Assembly (NCBI RefSeq): GCF_050624435.1
Contig: NC_134535.1
Coordinates: 73,590,494-73,654,493 of the forward strand
Length of the DNA: 64,000 nucleotides
Direction of reading: 5' to 3'
Source: Tenrec ecaudatus
Lineage: Eukaryota > Chordata > Mammalia > Afrosoricida > Tenrecidae
Position 1 is the stretch's first letter; each line of letters starts with the position of its first letter. The translations under genes were made by a program, and so were the position numbers. The notes under the pieces are model-generated. The model worked only from the letters and a program-made list of their open reading frames with translations. It was not told where the DNA came from and searched no databases. Below are positions 1 to 10,249 of the stretch, in pieces.

Positions 1-690
1 AACTGAGTAAAAGCAGTGTGGGGTGAGAAAGGTAGGTGAAAGCTACTGTGTTTCTAACCTGCCCTCTCCTGATATGTCCTGAAGAGAAACTATTATTCTG
101 CTTCTTTTGAATTGTAGGTAATTTTTAAAAGACTACAACTTATCAGACTCACCAGTTACCCAAAAGGTACTTGGAATTTCCACGTACCATGTTTAAAATT
201 TCATGTACCAATCCCTTTCTCTGCATAGTTTTTTACATCATTGAGTTGACTTGGGGGAATCCATTTTGTATCTTGGTCTTTCATTCGTCTAATATTTGTG
301 TGTGTATGTAATTCTCTTATTGAAATCGTTAGCAACAAAGGCAGCATCGCAAACTGTAATAAAAGCCTATTTGTAGTGAGCTGAAGAGAAAGAGGACATG
401 AACACAGACTGTGAAGACAATTCTTTCAAGAAGTTTGGCTCCAAAGGAAAAGAGAGAGAGGTCAGTGGCCAGAGAGAAAGGGCAAAAGAAAGGAAAGGGG
501 GAGGGGTCTTTCTAAGGAAAGATAATGATGTTTATTAATATGAAGCAGAAAACTAGTAGCTAGGAAAGTTTAAACATATTTCCAAGAAAAAATATACTCA
601 TTGGATGGTGCTATGAAGAAATAATGAGGAAATAAGATCCACAGATGAGATCCATACCCACAGATTAGAGCCTGGACTAGGAGGGATGAT
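1..690. other. AT-rich DNA without a recognised gene
   Basis: No open frame with recognisable protein features and no repeat family that I can name. There is a purine-rich patch near 450-510 (AGAGAGA/GGAAAGG). It may hold old, decayed repeats that a profile search would detect. Confidence 0.5.
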
Positions 691-699
691 GTCAAGTGG

Positions 700-1345
700 G
701 TATTTTAGGAAAGGATGTAGAGCAGCATCTGACATCCTGTGACTTCACAAGGGAAAAGAGAATCAAACTCCACATCAACCCACAGTCTTGTCCTATAAGG
801 CAGGGGGCAGACATGACTCCTCCACTCTGCAAACTTCTGACCAGTTCTGATACCCCAGCACTCCTGATTGCTCAGATGGTTTTGAGAATTCATTGCAGTG
901 GCCACACAGAACTCACAAACCAGACTCACTATGATGGCGATTATTAGGAAGGTTAACAGGTTATAATTCAGTATCAGGAAGGTTCAAGATACAGTTCCTC
1001 CAGTCAGCAGGGCCTCCAACCACACCATCCCCTAGCCTGTACTCTGCTCAGGCAATGTTACAAAGCTTTTTTAGTGCTGCCAACAAGTACTCACTCTATT
1101 ATAAGCCTGGGCTCTAGTTCTGTAGATCAACAAACCTAATTAAATGCCTGGAAGCACCCCCACTTTGAAAGCAAACTTCCTGCCCAAGAGGATTCTTTCC
1201 TGAAAGCTTTACTGGCTCCATGGGCTGGGAAGCCCAATATTCTGTCTCATGCTCTGGCTCTTGGTTCTGCTGCTTCAACTCCTTCTCTGGTATCACAGCT
1301 TTCTGTCCCTGAATTAAGGGAGTTCGGTGTACAAGGATCTCGAGG
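700..1345. repeat. Dispersed repeat, possibly an LTR element (copy 1)
   Basis: The order of blocks around 705-950 is shared with 63780-64000 at the other end of the window: a CTGAC..CC..GACTT block, then a short spacer, then GGCC(A/G)CACAGAA(C/T)TCACA(A/G)A(C/T)CAGACT. The two stretches are therefore copies of one dispersed element. The rest of this copy is a run of pyrimidine-rich text with no frame. An ERVL/MaLR-type LTR is my guess from general resemblance. The family is not established and the boundaries are approximate. Confidence 0.4.
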
Positions 1346-1422
1346 TCCAAAGGACATGCATCACTCAGTCTCTTCTTTCTTGAAGGTAATGAAATCCCAG
1401 TTTGTTTCAGTAATAGCTATGG

Positions 1423-1500
1423 ACTTGAGTATAAGCCGACCCAAATATCAGCCAAGGTACCTAATTTTATCACAAAAACTGCATTAAAAATGTGCTGAAA
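1423..1500. mobile_element. Left part of a small palindromic DNA element, interrupted by an L1
   Basis: GAGTATAAGCCGA at 1426-1438 has an inverted partner at 3487-3497 (CTCCGCTTATAC) on the far side of the L1 insertion. With the L1 and one copy of its 14-bp target duplication set aside, the remainder is a roughly 95-bp unit with inverted ends. This looks like a miniature inverted-repeat transposon; I cannot name the family. Confidence 0.45.
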
Positions 1501-3470
1501 CAGTGGAGAGATCTCGGGGGCCGGCCCCAATCCCAATTACTACGTGGACACCTGCCCCTCCCCCCAGAAGAATTTTTTTCAAAGGATGGCATTGGATCTG
1601 CAGTTCCAGGAGAGGGACATATCTGATCAAAGCACATGGGAGCAGATGAAGGGGGAGGAACAGAGAGTGGAGCACAATCTAGCCCAGCAGACCTTGAGGA
1701 CGATGTTCCTGATTAGAGCAGTCAATTCCTGAGAGGACCACATGGCCGGCCCCACTATGAGACATTACTTTCCTCACTGACTCATAGCCCTACAGAGGAC
1801 AACACCAGAGACATGGTGTGGGAATTGCACCTGATCTGATCCCGCCACACCAGGGCAAAACACTAAGGGGTACAACAGAACAACCAAGGAACAGAGCAGC
1901 AAGGTCCCCAGGGAATGGCTGAAGGTGGACTTTGGGGCCAGGGCGTGGTGCCCCAAAAGACTGGACTGGAAAACACTCCTAAAGGCCAACAAACAGTCCT
2001 TGAACTAACGACAAGATTTTCTTTCTTGTGTTTTGTTTTTTTTTTTGTCATTGGTTTGTTGTTGTTTTGTTGTATATTGTTGCTTAGTTTTGTTCTGTCT
2101 TGTTTTTGTGCATGTTATCTCCACAGGTCTGTCTAAATAAGATAGACTGGATGAGAAATCTGGAGGAGAAAACAACGGGACCGACAGTTCCAGGGGGACA
2201 TGGGAGAGGGGAAGGTGGGAGGAAAGGTAGTGATGTTAACAAACCCAGGGTCAAGGGAACAACAAATGATCCAAATCAGTGGTGAGGAGGGTGTAGGAGA
2301 CCTGGTAGGGCGTGATCAAGGGTAATGTAACCAAGAGGAATTACTGAAACCCAAATGAAGACTGAGCATGATAGTGGGACAAAAGGAAAGTCAAAGGAAA
2401 TAGAGGAAAGAGCTGAGAGGCAAAGGGCATTTATACAGGTCCAAATAAATGCATGTACATATGTAAATATATTTATATGTGAAGATGGGGAAATAGATCT
2501 ATGTGCACATATTTATAGGTTTAGTATTAAGGTAGCAGAAGGACATTGGGTCTCCACTCAAGTACTCCCTCAGTGCAAGAATACTTCATTCTATTAACCT
2601 AGCGTTCCATGATGCTCACCTTCCCAAAACAATCGCTGAAGACAAAGCAGGTGAATAAGCAAATGTAAAGAAAGCTGATGGTGTCCGGCTATCAAAAGAT
2701 ATAGCGTCTGGGTCTTAAAGGCTTGAAGGTAAACAAGTAGCCATCTACCTCAGAAGCAACAAAGCCCACATGGAAGAAGTGAACCAGCCTGTGTGATCAC
2801 GAGGTGCCGAAGGGATTAGTAATCAGGCATCAAAGAACAAAAAATCATATTGTGAATGAGGGGAGGAGTGCAGAGTGGGGACCCAAAGCCCATTTGTAGG
2901 CCACTGGACATCCCCTTACAGAAGGGTCTCAGGGAGGAGACAGGCCAGTCAGGGTGTGATGTAGCAATGATGAAACATACAACTTTCCTCTAGTTCCTAA
3001 ATGCTTTCTCTCCCCCGCTATCATGTTCCCAATTCTACCTTAAAAGTATGGCTAAACCAGAGGATGTACCACTGGTACAGATAAGAACTGGAAACGCAGG
3101 GAATCCAGGGCAGATGATCCTTTCAGGAGTGGCAATACTGGGAGGGCAGGAGGAGGATGGGTTGGAAAGGGGGAACCAATTACAAGGATCTACTTGTGAC
3201 CTCCTCAATGGGGGATGGACAACAGAAAAGCGTGTGAAGGGAGACGTTGGCCAGGGCAAGATACGACAAAATAATTTATAAATTATCAAGGGTTCATGAG
3301 AGAGGGGAGAATGGGGAGGGAGGGGGAAAATGAGCTGATGCCAGGGGCTTAGGTGGAGAGCAAATGTTTTGAGAATGATGAGGGCAACGAATGTACAAAT
3401 GTGCTTTACACAATTGATGTATGTATGGATAGTGATAAGAGTTGTATGAGCCCCCAATAAAATCACTTTT
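1501..3470 (+). mobile_element. 5'-truncated L1 insertion (3' UTR only), copy A
   Basis: A long non-coding segment ends in GAGTTGTATGAGCCCCCAAT followed by AAATCAC, with a polyadenylation signal at 3456-3461. It is flanked by a perfect 14-bp duplication AAAATGTGCTGAAA at 1487-1500 and 3471-3484. The A-rich start of the duplication is typical of L1 target-primed integration. The same UTR lies next to L1 ORF2 coding remnants elsewhere in the window, which is why I call it L1. It contains no ORF2; antisense open frames such as 3035-3466 are incidental. A second copy of nearly the same span is at 10250-12290. Confidence 0.85.
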
Positions 3471-4520
3471 AAAATGTGCTGAAAAACTCCGCTTATACAC
3501 CAGTAGCAAAATTGACCAATCCCCTTGTTAAGTTCTCAAGTTTTTCAAACACAATTAAGCACTCCCAGGCACTCACAGTGGAATGATAAAATCTTATTAG
3601 CAACTTGCACCTTCTCTCATCCAGCAAGACGCGCAGGGAAAGGCCGTTGGTGGAAGTTACAAAGACTATGGCTGGAATAAGAACATCAAAAGATTCATTG
3701 CACTGCAGGTAATGGATGCTCATATTTTTTAATTCTTTTTTTTTTAATTCTTAAGAAATTAGAAAAAAATCTAAAGATATACTGACAAATAACTGATAGC
3801 TTTGTTCAACTTCTTTCATCATAAAAATCATATCTTGAATTAGCCCAGATTTAAAGATAAGTAATACACAATTGGGCCAGGACTCGTTGAAACAGGTATT
3901 GCAGGTAGTACTGGAAATCAGTACCTTTCTGACAAGCATTTTCTGAACCATGAATCAAAACCTTTCAAATGTGCACCCACTTGGGCTAAGTAAGTATATT
4001 TCTGGAAAGTTAGTCAAAATTGCATATCTAGATTGGATAGAGTTCATTTCAGCAATGTCCACTAATAAAGGACAGATTAAATGTATGCCATCCATTTGAC
4101 TTAGACATGAGCAACATGGCTGTAAATCAGCTCATATTCGTTGCAGAAATTTTATCTGGATGACTACAAGGTTGTCTCAAAATCAGGAGCAGGAAGCAGG
4201 GAAAAGCCCACTAAGAATCGGGAACTTACGGAAAGCATCTGAAAACAGGACAGTGTCTCCTCGCCAACATTTTGATGCGACACGGTTTTCATCTCTGCTT
4301 CTTGGCTTGCTTCCTTGCATAATGTTTCTCTCAGCTAACTGGCTTTCTCTGTACAAAAAGAGTCACATCAACTTTTCCTAGTCTATCAAATCAAGCACTC
4401 AAAAGAAACTAGTGTCTCTGTGCCAGATTTCAAAATTCCAGTACAATCTGATTTACTCAGCTTGATTCAGTTCTCCATGACTGGTTCTATTAGCTATGGC
4501 CCTGAGCACTCAAAAAAGAG
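3471..4520. other. No gene recognised; right remnant of the MITE, then AT-rich DNA
   Basis: The second copy of the L1 target duplication and the right arm of the small DNA element (to about 3503) are followed by about 1 kb of AT-rich sequence. I see no repeat or coding signal in it. Confidence 0.5.
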
Positions 4521-4712
4521 CAGTGGTTCTCAACCTGGGGGTCACGACCCCTTTAGGGGTCAAATGACCCTTTCACAGGGGTCTCCTGATTCATAACAGT
4601 AGCAATCTTACAGTGATGAAATAGCAACAAAAATAATTTTATGATTGGGGGTCAGCACAACATGAGGAACTGTATTAAAGGGTCACGGCATGAGGAAGGT
4701 TGAGAACCACTG
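4521..4712 (+). mobile_element. Non-autonomous hAT element, SPIN/URR1-like (copy 1)
   Basis: The terminal inverted repeats are CAGTGGTTCTCAACCT at the left and AGGTTGAGAACCACTG at the right, 192 bp apart. The interior (CACGACCCCTTTAGGGGTCA, CCTTTCACAGGGGTC, AAAATAATTTTATG) matches two further copies at 36923-37085 and 55742-55935. No transposase is present. The flanking 8 bases (4513-4520 and 4713-4720) do not match, so the target duplication has decayed or been lost. Confidence 0.85.
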
Positions 4713-5350
4713 TCTTGAAAGCAAGCTCCGAATAGAAAGCATGGTCAGAAGAATTTCTAGAAAGGGAATGTGGAAGTGAACTCTGATCATCTATAATGAT
4801 ACCCAGTCGGTGGGTGCTTTCAACCTTATAAAATGATGGAGATGATGATTTGATCAGGAAAGGTATAAAATGCATGTTGAGAGAGAAAAGTCGGCTATAG
4901 TAACTGTGGATAGTAGTTTTTTTTTTTTAGTAGTTCTTACCACATGATATATTTTTGTTTTTCACTCATTCAGCTTATTATAAATATATTCTGGAAGGGC
5001 AAATAAAATCCTATTCTTATAAAGATGTGGACAAGCTTATTAGAGGGGTAGGAAATGGGGGGAGTTCTTGTCTGATGGCTCTGAATTAGATAGTGGTGCT
5101 CTATGAAGTAAGAATCAAAGGAAATAAGGATTCACAAGCTTTAAGGACTTTTATAAGATGCTTAATATAGCTATTATTTTTAAATGTCCTGCCTCTTCCT
5201 CCGAGAATTGTGCCTAGAAAAAGATATGTACTATAAAGGAGAAAATTGTTGGATAATGAAAACAGAGCAAAGGGTAATTGAACAACAAAATTAAGTGAAG
5301 GTATGATAATGCCAAAATTAAATAAATCCTTAAATCAACCAGCTAACCAA

Positions 5351-5480
5351 TTCACTGCCATCAAGCCAATTCCAATTCATAGCAACCCAAGAAAGGGTTT
5401 CCAAAGCTGTAAATCTTTAGGGGAGCAAGTAGCCCCATCTTTTTACCATGGGGGGCTTGAACAGCCTATCTTTTGTTAAG
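5351..5480 (-). repeat. AfroSINE fragment
   Basis: On the plus strand it starts with the SINE 3' end in antisense (ACTGCCATCAAGCCAATTCC, then CATAGCAACCC). The B-box side toward 5460 is degenerate. Confidence 0.65.
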
Positions 5481-5600
5481 GTTCTATGTAGTTGATTGAA
5501 TCAGATTCCTATCAAGCAAAGCAAAGAGGAAATATATGTTTCACATGATCTATACCAATTTTTTAAAAAAACTTAAATTATCTTCCAGGAAAAAAACAAA

Positions 5601-5807
5601 GCAAACTCACTGCTAGCTATCAAGTCTACTTTGACTCATAGTGACCCCATAGGGCAGAGTAGAACTGGCGCTGTGGGTTTCTGAGGCTGTAAATCTTTCC
5701 CGGAGCAGAAAGCCCTTCTTTTTCCCGAAGAGCAGCTGGTGGTTTCAAACCACTGGCCTTGTGCTCAGTAGCCCAACATGTAATCCACTGTGTCCCCAGA
5801 GCTCCTC
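5601..5807 (-). repeat. AfroSINE, near full length
   Basis: In antisense order it shows the tail (TGACTCATAGTGACCCC), the central block (GGGCAGAGTAGAACTG, GAGGCTGTAAATCTTT), the B-box region (GGTTTCAAACCACTGGCC) and the 5' end near AGAGCTCCT. About 205 bp matches the usual unit length. Confidence 0.85.
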
Positions 5808-6236
5808 ATAAGGAAGCAGTGTCTAAGAGTCTGGCAATATTGTCTCTTCTCTTTTTGTAGACCTTGGGACCGTTTTCAAAAACATACACTCTTATATTCA
5901 TTAAGTCGGTCATTTTTAAAAGCTTAATAGAGTACTGTGAGAAATGGAAACATGTAAGACAACATCCTTGCCCTCGAGGACTGTCGCATCTGTTATGGAA
6001 GAAAAATAACTACAATGTATAATAGTGTATCTGTTATATAAGGTGACTCATCAGTGTAGTTCATACAAGAATAACTATTATGAATAACTAGAAATCAAGA
6101 CAGTATTGAAGGGGGGAAGTGAGATGGGGTTTCACAGTATTTAGAAATACTTTCAACCAGTAGGATCATCATCACACTGATGGTTACTTTTTCCTACTTA
6201 TTTGAGTCCTGAAAATTAATAACTCATGCAACATTA

Positions 6237-6410
6237 GGAGCCCTCATAGTGTAGCAGGTTACACACTGCGCTGCTAAAAGCAACGTCAGCAGCTCAAAAC
6301 CACCAGCCCCTCTGCAGGTGAAAGGTGAAGCTTTCTACTTCCATGGAGAGTGACAGTCTCAGGAACCCACTGTAGGTAGACAGCAGTGCTACTCTGTCCT
6401 GTGGGGTGGC
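6237..6410 (+). repeat. AfroSINE
   Basis: It starts GGAGCCCTCATAGTGTAGCA, continues through CGCTGCTAAAAGCAACGTCAG and CAAAACCACCAGCCCCTC, then GACAGTCTCAGGAACCCAC and CTACTCTGTCCTGTGG. The tail is lost. Confidence 0.8.
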
Positions 6411-6877
6411 TGCTACTTCAGTGTTGCTTTACTCAAAAACTCAAACTCAACTGCAGTGAATTTGAGTTTTCAAGTAATGTGGCTTTGAAAATAGTAAGTG
6501 CTGTTAAAAAAAATTGGGAATCAAGGAAGAAAAACTTTCTCTTTTTTTCCCCTCCAAAAGAAGGGGGAGTTGTATGTACCCTTGATCAAAAGTCATTGAT
6601 TAAGAATCAGCATTTTAATTAACAAATACATTCAATAACAGAATACTTTTCAAATCCCCCCCCCAACATATTTTCCTACTTGGTAAGCTATTTCTGTTTA
6701 TCTTTATGGGCCCAACATAACTTTTGATAATGTTGAAAAGTAGTATTAAAACTTCAATTTAGTTGTATTCATGCTGATGTAAAGCTTCCCCCCCCCCTTT
6801 TATTAGTAAGTGGATATTGTAGTACACAATTCCTATGGGTTTGGCTGCCCCATACACACACACCCGCCCCGCCCCTT

Positions 6878-7130
6878 CCCAGGAGAACTGTCCTTGGTAC
6901 CCTTACGGAAAAAGCTGGCACTGTAAGAACAAAGTTCCCCTCTGGTGTTGCAGATGCTAAAGACCTGGATGCACGGAGCAGACAGGGACCACCTTTGCTA
7001 CCACAAGGTGACTTGTTTGAAATTGAAGCTAAAGAAGTCAAGCTGGAAGACGAGGTCCAAAGCCTAATGATACGGCTTATGATGCCCCTCACCCCTCAGT
7101 TAGGTCAACCAATAAACTCATTTGTGCTTA
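6878..7130 (+). pseudogene. Possible retrocopy fragment of unknown origin
   Basis: The frame starting at about 6878 stays open for about 85 codons. Its conceptual product has an acidic/charged stretch (EIEAKEVKLEDEV) unlike the low-complexity frames of nearby repeats. CAATAAACTC near 7110 could be a polyadenylation signal. No poly(A) tail or target duplication is visible, the parent gene is not recognised, and an AfroSINE begins immediately downstream. It could be chance. Confidence 0.25.
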
Positions 7131-7160
7131 AGCTTGGGCGTGTTGGTTACTACTACAAAT

Positions 7161-7342
7161 GAGGAGCCTTGACCGCTCAAGGGTTAAGAGTTCAGCTCTT
7201 CACTTGGAGAAGCTGTTAGCCACTCGTTCGGTGGTGGAAGATGTAGCAAACCGCCTCCATACGGGTTACCTATGGCCTTGGAGACCCTATAAGGTCAGTC
7301 ACATGCTATCTAATAGGTCAAATTCACTCAATGGCAATGGCT
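7161..7342 (+). repeat. AfroSINE, diverged
   Basis: A GGAGCCTTGACC start, then AGAAGCTGTTAGCCACTCG, AAACCGCCTCCATACGGG, TTGGAGACCCTATAAGGTCA and a final TTCACTCAATGGCAATGGC follow the SINE order with many substitutions. Confidence 0.6.
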
Positions 7343-7369
7343 TTGTTTTGGTTTTTGTTTTTTAAATAC

Positions 7370-7997
7370 ATGTGTGGTAGGTTTATTAAGCCAACCTGGC
7401 CAATAGGAACATGTGGGATTAACCACATGGCAGTTTAATTAGAGGGCAAAGAGATAAATGGCTTGGCAAGGCCCACCCCTCTCTCTCTTGCTCTTTGGTG
7501 ATTGGAACCAGCTTGAGGCTGCTTTAACTTGTGAGCTACACCACCTGTGGGACAAGTCAACCCCTGTCACTACAGCTTGAGGTTCCTTCAAGACCCGCCT
7601 CATCACCCTGCTGGTGTGTACATCACTTGAGCTTGAGGTTGGTGGATCCTGTTGTTTGCATTGGTTGAGTTCTGAGATCCCCTCCTGATCTGCTGACTGT
7701 TGGTGACCCACCCTGCAGTTGCTGCCTGTGAGCAAACTCTGCCTGCATTGCCCAAGGGAACACTCAGCTGTCTGCTTCCTTGACCTTGGACTGGGCAGCC
7801 TTCTGAATTGAAGGACTTCCAATATATTAATTGTTTAATTGTTGCACAGAAGTGAGTTGAACTGAGCCCTCTGTACTGTTGTGTGGACTAATTAGCTGTT
7901 CTATTCCTTTGTACTGTATAAACCTATCCGTGTGTGTGTGTGTGTGTGTGTGTGTCTCCTGGTTTTGTTTCTCCAGAGAACCCTGCCTAACACAATA
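7370..7997 (-). repeat. Dispersed repeat of the GGGTTCTCTAGAGA type
   Basis: It ends on the plus strand with TTTGTTTCTCCAGAGAACCC followed by TGCCTAACACAA. This is the reverse complement of the start shared by elements at 9510, 16700 and 44450. Mammalian genomes carry an old repeat with this terminus next to TG or TA microsatellites, as here; I cannot assign the family. The left boundary is approximate. Confidence 0.5.
7930..7955. repeat. (GT)n microsatellite
   Basis: Thirteen uninterrupted GT units directly precede the conserved end of the enclosing repeat. Confidence 0.95.
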
Positions 7998-8447
7998 TGG
8001 TAATGGTATTTCTAATCAAGATAAGAGTAATTCAGTAAAGTATATCAAGAGCTATGTTTGAGTGGTTGGAGAGGAATGACTAGAGTTTTTCATACCAGAA
8101 TACAGTCTAAATGAATTGAAATTAGGTAAGTGCCTTAAGTGTGATTTTCACCCAGCTTCTTTGATTCTAAACTTTTACCTTAGAGAAATAAGAGACTGTT
8201 ACTTATATACATATCTATGCTAGAATAAGCATGGATAATATATCATTAGAATATTAAAAGATAGTATGTATGACTGAATAATTAAGGTATGACATAGCCC
8301 ACATTCTTAAAGGGGTGATATCACCACCTGGAAGCAGGTATGAAGTTCAGGTCCTAATTAATTGTGTTGGCATCCTTGTTGAAAATAAATTAAGCATAAT
8401 ATGCAGTGGTTTATTTCTGTACTTTAAATTTTATCTCATTGATCTAT

Positions 8448-8640
8448 GGAGCTCTGGTGGCATCTTGGGTTACACATTGATTTGCTAACTACAGGTCAGT
8501 AGTTCGAACCCACCAGCTGCTCCACAAGAGAAAAATGAGGCTGTCTGTCTACTATAAAGACTGAAAGTCTTGGGAACTCAAAGGGGCAATTTTATTCTGT
8601 CTTATAGGGTCATTATGAGTCAGAATTGACTCAATGCCAT
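8448..8640 (+). repeat. AfroSINE, full length
   Basis: GGAGCTCTGGTGGCATCTTG opens the unit. The B box AGTAGTTCGAACCCACCAGC is intact, and the 3' half runs through GAAAGTCTTGGGAACTCAAA to GTCATTATGAGTCAGAATTG. It is one of the best-preserved copies in the window. Confidence 0.9.
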
Positions 8641-9089
8641 GAGGGAGGGGGGTGTTTTTGTTTAGGACCTGTATGTCTACCCTTATACCAGTATGACACT
8701 ATCTTGAATAATGTAACTTTGTAGTGAAATTTAAATTTAGGAAATGTGACTCTTTCAGTGGAGTTCTTTTTCAAAATTGTTCTGCCTTTTCCTTTCTGCT
8801 ATAACAAATGTGTTCTCTCACTGTTTATGAGACTACAAGTCTGAATTCAGCATGGCTTCTTCTTTCAACCTGTGTGAGCCTGGCAGTTATTGAAGCTCGC
8901 TCCCCATGTGTCTTGGCATCCATATTCCCCTGGGTCTAGTCGATCCAAAGGTCATGTTCCACTCCTGGCTCTAACGTCTTGTGGTACCAAAGTCCCTCCC
9001 TCTTTGCTCACTCCTCTCTCATCTCTTTTAAGATAAAGAAGCTACAGAACATACCCTTGATCCCTTGTGTTGGATCAGGGCTCTGTTCT

Positions 9090-9500
9090 AGCTATTTTTT
9101 TGTTTGTTTTAAAGTTTTAAAATTGTTATTATATATAATTCACATACCAGACAATTTAATGGTTCAAATATATTTAAAAGAATTGTGTAATCATCCCCAC
9201 AATCAATTTGAGAACATTTTCTCCATTTTTTCCCAACAGTTTTATTGGCACATAATTTACATATCATAAAATTCAATAGTTCAGTCATTCAATTGTAGCA
9301 AGGGGCCTTGTACCAGCGCCAAAGCATCAGTCATAGAGCATCCTCCCACCTTTAAAATCACCTTTTAAATGAGTTGTGCAATCCCAATCAGTTCTATTGC
9401 TCCCTCCCCAATCCCGCCTTCATCATTCTCTTTTTAAATAGTTTTATTGCATATACTTCACATATCATGCAATTTAATCATCCAATCATATTGAGAAGAT
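9090..9500 (-). repeat. Old L1-type 3' end, two overlapping tails
   Basis: Two antisense tails are present: AATTCACATACCAGACAATT near 9140 with AATCATCCCCACAATCA near 9190, and TTTTATTGCATATACTTCAC near 9443 with TCATGCAATTTAATC. Both resemble ancient mammalian L1 3' UTR ends. They are highly diverged. Confidence 0.45.
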
Positions 9501-9509
9501 GTGTGCATG

Positions 9510-9780
9510 TGCTAGGCAGAGTTCTCTAGAGAAACAAAGGGAGAACACTTATTAGGTGTGTGTAGATAGATAGATTGATTGATTGATTTACACAGGGAGG
9601 AGGAAAATAACAACTAATTAGTCCACACAGCAGTAGAGAGGACTCGGTTCCACTCACTTTCGTGGAACACTAAATATACTGGAATCCTTCAACTCACTCT
9701 GTTCGTTGTAAGCAAGTGAGTCTGATGAGAGCAATTTGGAAAAGTTAGTATCTTGGAAACAAGTTCACTTCCTTACAGAA
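9510..9780 (+). repeat. Dispersed repeat of the GGGTTCTCTAGAGA type
   Basis: It opens with TGCTAGGCAGAGTTCTCTAG and AGAAACAAAGG, the same start as the copies at 16700 and 44450 and the end of the inverted copy at 7997. A short GATTGATT run follows. Confidence 0.5.
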
Positions 9781-10237
9781 TGTCTTAGTTATCTAGTGCT
9801 GCTATAACAAAGACCCCGAGGGGGTGGTTTTAAATAAGCATTTACTTTCTCACAGTGTAGGAGGTTAGATGTCCAAGTTCAATGTGCTGTTGGCGCAAGG
9901 AGGGGAGAGCCTTCTCAACAGTTCTGCCTTGTCCCTCTAGCTTGTTTCCAACTCTTTAGAGACCTCCATCTGGCTAAGCATCAGGCTTCCCAATCTCTGC
10001 TGCTTGGCTTGCTTGTTTCATCTCTTTTGTACCTCAACAAAGATTGGCTCAATCACTCCTCAGCCTTTTGGGCTAAAATCAAGTGTTGTACAAGACTGAC
10101 TCAAAATATACCGTATTAGCCTTGTCTCCTTAACACACTATTGAGACAAACCCAATCCCAAATTGGATTATAACCATAGGCATACACATTAGGATTTACA
10201 GCACGCATTTTGAAGAAGATACAGTTCAATTCATAAG
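9781..10237 (-). repeat. MaLR-like LTR
   Basis: It starts TGTCTTAGTTATCTAGTGCT and GCTATAACAAAGACCCC and ends near ACAGTTCAATTCATAAGAG. The layout matches antisense mammalian MaLR LTRs (MLT1/MST type): a 'gctataacaa' box, a central 'tctcctta' region and an end near 'attcaa..cataa'. Family inferred from memory. Confidence 0.45.
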
Positions 10238-10249
10238 AGAATATGGATG

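Noticed and set aside
3035-3466. 143-codon minus-strand open frame
   Set aside because: It is the antisense of an L1 3' UTR. The same accidental frame appears in other copies of that UTR.
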